This document shows, piece after piece, positions 43,376 to 48,560 of a DNA stretch of 48,560 bases; the first letter of the stretch is position 1, and the number at the start of each line of letters is the position of its first letter. A program made the translations under genes and the position numbers. This stretch comes from JARFPW01 sp035464655 (GTDB lineage Bacteria > Gemmatimonadota > Gemmatimonadetes > Palauibacterales > Palauibacteraceae), in contig DATHRZ010000011.1 of the NCBI GenBank assembly GCA_035464655.1, forward strand, positions 1 through 48,560, read 5' to 3'. The notes under the pieces were generated by a model. That model saw nothing but the letters and a program-made list of their open reading frames with translations. It made no database searches and was not told where the DNA came from.

Positions 43376-44599
43376 TCACTCCGCCAGTCGCGACCTGATC
43401 CACGCGCCGAGACGAATCCGCTCCTCGTCAGTCATCTTCGTGAGGTTCCCGAGCGGCATAACGCGGCTCTCGACGGCCGTGGCGAGAATCGCGTCGAGGC
43501 GCGCTTCCACCTGTTCGCGGCTGTCGAAGGTGACGCCGGCGGGCGCGTCGGAAAACAACGGGCTGGCCGGCGCCGAGCTGTGGCAGGTGACGCAGCGCGC
43601 CGCCACGATCGCCTGCACGTCGGGCCACTCCACCTCCGCGGCGGCAGCGGCCGTCGGCCCGGCGACCGCAACGCCTCCGCTCCCCTTCCAGTTCTCGGTG
43701 GCCAGCGCGAGCGCCACCATCGCGACGGCCGCCGCCGGCAGAATCCAGGCGTTGCGGCGTCCCTGTCCGCGCAGATTGAACCAGTGGCGCACCCCGGCGC
43801 CGATCAGCGCGAGCCCCGCGAGAATCGCCCAGTTCCACGTGTGCCCGTACGTCATCGGGTAGTGATTGCTCACCATGATGAACAGCACGGGCAGGGTCAT
43901 GTAGTTGTTGTGTAGCGACCGCCGGGCGCCGTCGAGCCCGGGACGGGGGTCGGGTTCCGCGCCGCGCGTCATCGCGTCGACCATCACGCGCTGTCCCGGG
44001 ATGATAACGCGGAAGACGTTGGCCGCCATGAGGGTGCCGAGCATCGCGCCGACGTGAATGTAGGCCGCGCGGCTCCCCAGGTAGCGGGTGAGCAGCAGCG
44101 CCACGCCCGTCGCGAGCGCGAAGCACACGGCCGCGAACAGGACGGGCCGTGCGACGAGCGGCGAGCGGCAGAGCGCGTCGTACACGAACCAGCCGACGAC
44201 GAGCGTTCCGATGCCGAGCCCGACCGCGGCCGGCTTCGACAGCGCCGGCTCCCCGAGGTCCAGAAGCCAGGCGTCGCCGCCCAGGTAGTAGATCAGCACG
44301 AGCAGGCAGAAGCCGCTGATCCACGTGAAGTAGGCTTCCCACTTGAACCAGTGCAGGGTTCGCGGAAGACGTTCGGGGGCGACGGCGAACTTGCTGACCT
44401 GGTAGAACGCGCCGCCGTGCACGGCCCACAGCTCTCCGGCCACGCCCGGCCGCGGCTCGTCGGGTGGGCGCACGTGGTTGTTCAGCCAGTTGAAGTAGAA
44501 CGAGGTGCCGATCCACGCCGCGCCCGTGGTGACGTGCAACCAGCGCAACAGGAGGTCGAGCCACTCCGCCGCCTGCGGATCGATCAGCGGACCGCCCAA
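43376..44599 (-). CDS. puuD: Membrane-bound, cytochrome c-linked urate oxidase (PuuD type)
   Basis: Oxidises urate to 5-hydroxyisourate and passes electrons to cytochrome c instead of making H2O2. The 407-residue protein has about eight membrane helices (WLHVTTGAAWIGTSFYFNWLNN near the start; SLHNNYMTLPVLFIMVSNHY mid-protein) and a C-terminal cytochrome c domain C336-V-T-C339-H340 with likely ligand M in SRVMPLGN. This is the typical PuuD architecture. It starts at TTG 44599, two bases after the HIU hydrolase stop, in the order of the pathway. It connects purine breakdown with the respiratory chain encoded in the same window. Confidence 0.93.
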   Translation of the reverse strand: MGGPLIDPQAAEWLDLLLRWLHVTTGAAWIGTSFYFNWLNNHVRPPDEPRPGVAGELWAVHGGAFYQVSKFAVAPERLPRTLHWFKWEAYFTWISGFCLLVLIYYLGGDAWLLDLGEPALSKPAAVGLGIGTLVVGWFVYDALCRSPLVARPVLFAAVCFALATGVALLLTRYLGSRAAYIHVGAMLGTLMAANVFRVIIPGQRVMVDAMTRGAEPDPRPGLDGARRSLHNNYMTLPVLFIMVSNHYPMTYGHTWNWAILAGLALIGAGVRHWFNLRGQGRRNAWILPAAAVAMVALALATENWKGSGGVAVAGPTAAAAAEVEWPDVQAIVAARCVTCHSSAPASPLFSDAPAGVTFDSREQVEARLDAILATAVESRVMPLGNLTKMTDEERIRLGAWIRSRLAE

Positions 44600-44600
44600 C

Positions 44601-44942
44601 TCAACTGCCCCGGTAGGTGGAGTAGCCGAACGGACTCAGCAGGAGCGGGACGTGGTAGTGCTGGTCGGGATGGGCGAGCGTGAAGTGGACCTGTACGCGC
44701 GGATAGAACACCTCCTCCGCCTGCTCGGCCAGATAGACGGCGACGTCGAACGTCAGCCGGAAGTCGCCGGCCCCGGCCGCCTCGTCGGCCCCGATCAGCG
44801 TCGCCCGTCCGTCGGCGTCGGTGCGGGCGCGGGCCCTCTCGTCCCAGCCTCCCGCGCCGTTTGCCGCCGCGAGCGCGACGGGTACGTCGGACGCGGGACG
44901 CCCGATCGAGATGTCCAGAATGTGCGTCGTGATCCCGCTCAT
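44601..44942 (-). CDS. pucM: 5-hydroxyisourate hydrolase (transthyretin-like)
   Basis: Hydrolyses HIU to OHCU. The 113-residue protein shows THILDISIGRPA with the active-site His 7, an arginine-containing middle strand, HPDQHYHVPLLLSPFGYSTYRGS with the second His, and the C-terminal tetrapeptide YRGS that defines the HIU hydrolase group apart from transthyretin. ATG 44942 has GGAGG eight bases upstream, so the 6-residue longer frame is rejected. It sits between the OHCU decarboxylase and urate oxidase genes. It is named after the Bacillus gene. Confidence 0.95.
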   Translation of the reverse strand: MSGITTHILDISIGRPASDVPVALAAANGAGGWDERARARTDADGRATLIGADEAAGAGDFRLTFDVAVYLAEQAEEVFYPRVQVHFTLAHPDQHYHVPLLLSPFGYSTYRGS

Positions 44943-44979
44943 GTGCGTCTCCCTCCTCACTGCATGGTCGGTGCGACGG

Positions 44980-45489
44980 TCAGCGCACTCGCCCGGCCGC
45001 GAGCTTCCGAAGCCGGAGCTTCGTGATCTTCGCCTGCTCGGCGGCCGCGACCCGGAGCTCCGCCTCGGGATCGCTGTCGAGTCGTCGCTCGAGCGCTTCG
45101 GCCATCTCCGCCGCCGACAGGCCGGTCGCGCAGATCAGGAACACGTGCCCGAACTTCGCTTCGTACGCCCGGTTGCCCTCGCGAATCTCGTCCTCGAGCC
45201 GACGCGAGGCGTCGTTCATCCCGGATTGTTCCTCGGCCGACCAGGCGCCGCCGTCGCGCTCTCCGATGCGCGGATGCGCGGCGAAAGCCTCGAGCCAGTC
45301 GTCCGGCTCGAGATCCCACCAGACCTCGTCGGCCGCCGCGAACAGGGCGGCGTCCGACCCGAACGGCCGCCGGGCGGCCATCTCGCGCGCCCAGCGCTCC
45401 GAACCGCAACAGCGCCGAAGCTCGCGCACCACCGCGTCCGGCGACAGCCCGTTCAGGCAGGCGGCCGGGCCGTTCGCAGCGCCGTTCAC
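44980..45489 (-). CDS. uraD: 2-oxo-4-hydroxy-4-carboxy-5-ureidoimidazoline (OHCU) decarboxylase
   Basis: Decarboxylates OHCU to S-allantoin. The 169-residue protein has the catalytic histidine H72 in AAHPRIGERD, glutamates E86-E87 (WSAEEQSGM), and the family pattern KFGHVFLICATGLSAAEM near residue 112. It starts at GTG 45489, overlapping the allantoicase stop (GTGA). It is encoded as a separate protein, not fused with HIU hydrolase as in some bacteria. Confidence 0.93.
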   Translation of the reverse strand: MNGAANGPAACLNGLSPDAVVRELRRCCGSERWAREMAARRPFGSDAALFAAADEVWWDLEPDDWLEAFAAHPRIGERDGGAWSAEEQSGMNDASRRLEDEIREGNRAYEAKFGHVFLICATGLSAAEMAEALERRLDSDPEAELRVAAAEQAKITKLRLRKLAAGRVR

Positions 45490-46493
45490 AGCGCCGGCCG
45501 TCCCCACAGGCGCAGCCGGGCCACGCCGCCGTCCGGAAAAATGTTGAGTCGCACGTGAGACACCGGATCGGCGTGCGCGTCCAGCTCGAACCGATGCGAC
45601 GCGTCGGGACCGAGCTCCGATCTGCCCAGGATCTCCAGCCACTCCGCGTCTGCCGGGATCGCGCCGGGGGCGCCCGACGGCGGCATTCGGCACCCCTCCA
45701 GGGTGCAGGCGGCGGGATAGTTCCCCTTGAAGTACGTCGTATCCACCTCGACGACCTCGATCGTACCCGGGTGTCCAAGCCGGATGACGACCCAGTCGTG
45801 GCCGGGCCCCCGCCGGCGCTTCGTCTCCCAGCCGTCGCCCATGTGCGTGGGCGGTCCCGGAAGCAGCAGGTTGCGCGGCTCGCTGAAGAAGCGATCACTG
45901 CACGCCAGGGGCGCGCCGCCGTTCAGGGCGGCGGCCAGGTCGAGGCGCTCTTCGGTCGCCGCCAGCGCCGGCCAGTCGGGCCGGGGCACGCCGAGAACTC
46001 GCAGCCGCGCCACACCGCCATCCGGATAGATGTTCAGGCGGACGCGCGCGTAGCCCGTGTCGTCGTCGATCTCGAACTCGTTACGGGAGTCGCCGGCCAG
46101 CGGGCTGCGCGGGAGGACCTCCGTCCACTCGTCCTCGGCTTCGACCGACGCGTCGAACGAACAGGCCTCGGGATGGTTGCCGCGAAAATGCCGGGTGTCG
46201 ACGATCACGCGCCGGATCCTGCCGGGCGCGCCCAGCGCCACCACACACCAGTCGTGGCCCGGCGAGCGCCGGCGCCGCGTTTCCCAGCCGTCCATCCACT
46301 TGCCGCGCTCGGTGTAGCGGTCGGGATCGAACACCGCGTCCTCGGCCTTCAGCAGGTTCTCCTTCGGCGCGAAGAACTCGTCGTTCGCCTCGATGGCCCG
46401 GCCGCCCAGCCGCTGTGACGCGAGGTCGACGAGGCCGTCGAGCACGGTGCCGGCGACGTTGTCGTCGTCCATTGGAGGTCCATGGTCTGACAT
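45486..46493 (-). CDS. alc: Allantoicase
   Basis: Hydrolyses allantoate to ureidoglycolate and urea. The 335-residue protein is made of two homologous discoidin-like repeats: the first (about 33-165) with DEFFAPKENLL, MDGWETRRRR-GHDWCVVALG and DTRHFRGNHPEAC; the second (about 190-333) with DRFFSEPRNLLLPG, MGDGWETKRRRGPGHDWVVIRLG and DTTYFKGNYPAACT. Both repeats end with VRLNI(Y/F)PDGGVARLR. ATG 46493 is chosen; AGGAGG lies 13 bases upstream. It is 22 bases after allantoinase. Confidence 0.96.
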   Translation of the reverse strand: MSDHGPPMDDDNVAGTVLDGLVDLASQRLGGRAIEANDEFFAPKENLLKAEDAVFDPDRYTERGKWMDGWETRRRRSPGHDWCVVALGAPGRIRRVIVDTRHFRGNHPEACSFDASVEAEDEWTEVLPRSPLAGDSRNEFEIDDDTGYARVRLNIYPDGGVARLRVLGVPRPDWPALAATEERLDLAAALNGGAPLACSDRFFSEPRNLLLPGPPTHMGDGWETKRRRGPGHDWVVIRLGHPGTIEVVEVDTTYFKGNYPAACTLEGCRMPPSGAPGAIPADAEWLEILGRSELGPDASHRFELDAHADPVSHVRLNIFPDGGVARLRLWGRPAL

Positions 46494-46515
46494 CAGTCTC
46501 GGAGCCTCCTTGATC

Positions 46516-47922
46516 TCAAGGTTCGAGGACGTCGCGCGCCCGGCGCATCTCCTCGGCGGCGGGCCGTTCGAGAACCCGTCCGCGGCGTTCGCCGGTCAAC
46601 TCGCCGTCGGCGAACACGAGTCGGCCGCCCACCCAGGTTCGCCGTACTTCTCCTCGCAGCAGCCGACCCTCGTACGGCGTCTGGCAATGACGGTCGCACA
46701 GGCCACCGGGCTCGACGACAAACTCGGCGTCCGGGTCGAGTACGACCAGATCGGCGTCGAATCCGGCGGCGATCCGGCCCTTCCGACCCTCGAGACCGGC
46801 CAGGCGGGCCGGCGCCTCCGCCATCCATTCGACCAGCCGGTCGGGCACGATGCCCCGGCGGCGCGCCTCCGTCCACACCGCACGCGGGCCCAGTTGCAGC
46901 GACGCGATGCCGCCCCACGCCGCGAAGAAGTCGCCCGAGTCGAGCGCGCGGCGGGCGGGAGGGCACGGTGAGTGGTCCGACGCCACGAGGTCGAGCGTGC
47001 CCACCTCGAGCCCCTCCCACAGTCTCTCGCGGTTCTCCGCCCCACGGATCGGGGGAGCGCACTTGAACAACGTATAACCCGCCGGAATCTCCTTCGCCGC
47101 GAAGGTCAGGTAGTGCGGGCAGGTCTCCGCCGTCACGGGAAGGCCGGCGTCCTTCGCCGCCGCGATGATCGGCAGGCACTGATGGGCGGACACGTGCACG
47201 ACGTGCACCGCGCAGCCCGTCTCGTCCACCAGGCGGACGAGCAGGCGCAGGGCCTCGACCTCCGCTTCGGGCGGTCGGGACGCGAGCCAGTCAGGATAGC
47301 TGGCCGATGCCCCCGGACGCCCGTGCGCTGCTGCCGCCGCGATCGGACCCGGCGCTTCGGCGTGGACGAGCAGCGGCAGGCCGAGCCGCGCGATTTCCCG
47401 CATCGCGGGGCGGAGTTCGGCCTCGCCCACCGGGGGGAATTCGTCGAGCCCCGAGTCGACGAGAAAGCACTTGAAGCCGAGGACGCCGGCCGCCGCCAGC
47501 CCGGTGAGCTCGGCCGTGTTGCCCGGCACCACGCCGCCCCAGAACCCGACATCGACCCGCAACTTCCCGTTCGCCGCCTCGCGCTTCGCCTCGAGCGCCG
47601 GGACCGTGCAGGTCACCGGCGAGCAGTTCAGCGGCATGTCGACGAAGGTCGTCACGCCGCCCGCCGCCGCCGCGTCGGTCGCCGTCGCGAATCCTTCCCA
47701 CTCCGTGCGGCCCGGCTCGTTGACGTGCACGTGCGTGTCGACGAACCCCGGCAACACGAGCGCGTCGCCGGCGTCGTAGACGTCGCGGCTCTCCGGCACC
47801 TGGGGCGCCGGAGGCTCGACGGACACGATGCGACCGTTCGCGACGTGGATCTCGGCCGGACCGAGCCCGGACGGTGTGAGTACACGGCGTCCGCGGACGA
47901 TAGTGGGGTTGGGTTCGTTCAC
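46516..47922 (-). CDS. allB: Allantoinase
   Basis: Opens the hydantoin ring of allantoin to give allantoate. The 468-residue amidohydrolase has metal ligands in GFVDTHVHVNEPGRTEWEGF, the carboxylated lysine in GFKCFLVDSG, then LLVHAE, VHVVHVS and ASDHSP. The Cys-rich VTAETCPHYLTF and LFKCAPPIRG are typical of allantoinase/dihydropyrimidinase. The start is GTG 47922 rather than the open frame to 47994, as the extension is not family-like. It is the first gene of the ureide operon. Confidence 0.95.
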   Translation of the reverse strand: MNEPNPTIVRGRRVLTPSGLGPAEIHVANGRIVSVEPPAPQVPESRDVYDAGDALVLPGFVDTHVHVNEPGRTEWEGFATATDAAAAGGVTTFVDMPLNCSPVTCTVPALEAKREAANGKLRVDVGFWGGVVPGNTAELTGLAAAGVLGFKCFLVDSGLDEFPPVGEAELRPAMREIARLGLPLLVHAEAPGPIAAAAAHGRPGASASYPDWLASRPPEAEVEALRLLVRLVDETGCAVHVVHVSAHQCLPIIAAAKDAGLPVTAETCPHYLTFAAKEIPAGYTLFKCAPPIRGAENRERLWEGLEVGTLDLVASDHSPCPPARRALDSGDFFAAWGGIASLQLGPRAVWTEARRRGIVPDRLVEWMAEAPARLAGLEGRKGRIAAGFDADLVVLDPDAEFVVEPGGLCDRHCQTPYEGRLLRGEVRRTWVGGRLVFADGELTGERRGRVLERPAAEEMRRARDVLEP

Positions 47923-47967
47923 ACGGCTACAATGGCCGAAACGTCGTACCGCACGCCAGACACGAAG

Positions 47968-47985
47968 TGCGCCCGACAGGATTCG
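47968..47985. repeat. 18-base copy of the tRNA-Arg(CCG) 3' end
   Basis: TGCGCCCGACAGGATTCG is identical to 48082-48099, which is the complement of the last 18 bases of tRNA-Arg(CCG), with discriminator base. The copies are in direct orientation 114 bases apart. The DNA between holds a hairpin GGTCGC-AAA-GCGACC (47987-48001) and a GAGCGAAGCGAG motif. It may be a relic of site-specific integration. Confidence 0.65.
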
Positions 47986-48081
47986 CGGTCGCAAAGCGAC
48001 CCTCCGAGCACCGCGCAGCGGAGCGCAGGAGATACCGGTGAGAAGCGTGGCGGGTGCATGAAACGAGCGAAGCGAGTGAAA

Positions 48082-48155
<74 letters not shown>

Positions 48156-48193
48156 TGGGTCCCGCCGTCCCGCGCGGGGTAAAACGAACTGCA

Positions 48194-48266
48194 TGCGCCG
48201 CGAAGGAGTCGAACCTTCAACCTACTGGTTAAGAGCCAGTTGCTCTGCCAATTGAGCTAGCGGCGC
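48194..48266 (-). tRNA. tRNA-Lys (anticodon CTT)
   Basis: Acceptor GCGCCGC/GCGGCGC, anticodon stem ACTGG/CCAGT with loop CTCTTAA, T arm GAAGG-TTCGACT-CCTTC, discriminator A. CCA is not encoded. Confidence 0.97.
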
Positions 48267-48287
48267 GTCTCTGTGCTTCGTCCGTCA

Positions 48288-48360
48288 TGGAGCCGAGGGG
48301 AGTCGAACCCCTGACCTCCTGAATGCCATTCAGGCGCTCTCCCAACTGAGCTACGGCCCC
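48288..48360 (-). tRNA. tRNA-Ala (anticodon GGC)
   Basis: Acceptor GGGGCCG/CGGCTCC with a G-U pair at the third position, the identity element of alanine tRNA being usually G3-U70. Anticodon stem CCTGA/TCAGG with loop ATGGCAT, T arm AGGGG-TTCGACT-CCCCT, discriminator A. Confidence 0.97.
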
Positions 48361-48392
48361 GCTGTCCTGCCCGGCGCTGCGATGCTGCCAGA

Positions 48393-48464
48393 TACCCCCA
48401 AGGGGAATCGAACCCCTAACTCCACCTTGAAAGAGTGGTGTCCTGGCCGTTAGACGATGGGGGC
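48393..48464 (-). tRNA. tRNA-Glu (anticodon TTC)
   Basis: Acceptor GCCCCCA/TGGGGGT, anticodon stem CCACT/GGTGG with loop CTTTCAA, T arm AGGGG-TTCGATT-CCCCT, discriminator A. Glutamyl-tRNA is also the precursor of heme made by the hem genes in this window. Confidence 0.96.
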
Positions 48465-48481
48465 GCATACTTTCGCAGCGA

Positions 48482-48555
48482 CGCGCCCGGCAGGACTCGA
48501 ACCTGCGACCCCCGGCTTAGAAGGCCGGTGCTCTGTCCAGCTGAGCTACGGGCGC
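48482..48555 (-). tRNA. tRNA-Arg (anticodon TCT)
   Basis: Acceptor GCGCCCG/CGGGCGC, anticodon stem CCGGC/GCCGG with loop CTTCTAA, T arm GCAGG-TTCGAGT-CCTGC, discriminator G. It is the first tRNA of this cluster in the window; the promoter lies beyond the right edge. Confidence 0.97.
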
Positions 48556-48560
48556 CCGTT

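Overview
The window is a 48.6 kb stretch of very GC-rich DNA from a diderm, aerobically respiring bacterium. It holds outer-membrane barrel proteins, lipoprotein signals, a membrane-bound aa3-type oxidase and a cytochrome-linked urate oxidase. GTG and TTG starts and 1-4 base stop/start overlaps are common. Gene content and style would fit Gemmatimonadota or a nearby lineage, but no rRNA or marker lets me prove that, so this placement is an inference of low certainty.

Layout. 1-2177: a partial outer-membrane barrel gene (-) divergent from a POTRA/BamA-like barrel gene (+). 2276-8177 (+): heme operon hemB-hemQ-hemC-hemD-hemL-hemE. HemQ implies that heme is finished by the coproporphyrin route. 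8250-22245 (-): a compact, apparently single 13-gene respiratory operon read right to left from a good sigma70-like promoter at 22563-22592. It encodes a USP/PCP_red protein, a radical SAM-SPASM-PCP_red protein, a divergent CydA-like subunit, three c-type cytochromes (one with an ethylbenzene-dehydrogenase-type heme b domain), a type-1-copper-like lipoprotein, CtaC, CtaD, CtaE, CtaF, a 54-residue Met-rich membrane peptide and an internally duplicated membrane protein. 22686-25159 (+): alpha/beta-hydrolase lipoprotein, PA0069-type radical SAM protein and a DUF488 protein. 25220-28523 (-): operon of Mrp-type ATPase, zinc-ribbon/PCP_red protein, ferredoxin and an ABC ATPase/permease pair. 28649-29858 (+): short upstream ORF, cupin-like exported protein, small membrane protein and HmuY-like protein. 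29973-37802: lipoprotein with a DEDD-exonuclease fold, Kef-type antiporter and RF3 (+), ABC-F (-), then CDF transporter and DUF1569 (+). 37837-47922: nearly complete guanine-to-ureidoglycolate catabolic island. 48082-48555 (-): five tRNA genes.

How they work together. The heme operon supplies cofactor to a window unusually dense in heme proteins. The most interesting signal is the PCP_red domain (the small helical domain known from the C-terminus of the ChlB/BchB protochlorophyllide reductase subunit). I count four copies in three proteins of two neighbouring operons, beside a radical SAM enzyme, a ferredoxin, an Mrp-type FeS ATPase and a CydA-like/cytochrome c complex with altered cofactor-ligand positions. 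I propose that these form a cofactor-assembly and electron-transfer system for the CydA-like complex; that is inference.

The purine island carries guanine through xanthine, urate, 5-hydroxyisourate, OHCU, allantoin and allantoate to ureidoglycolate. The urate step feeds electrons to cytochrome c. An uncharacterised aldolase-like enzyme may act on the glyoxylate end, also an inference.
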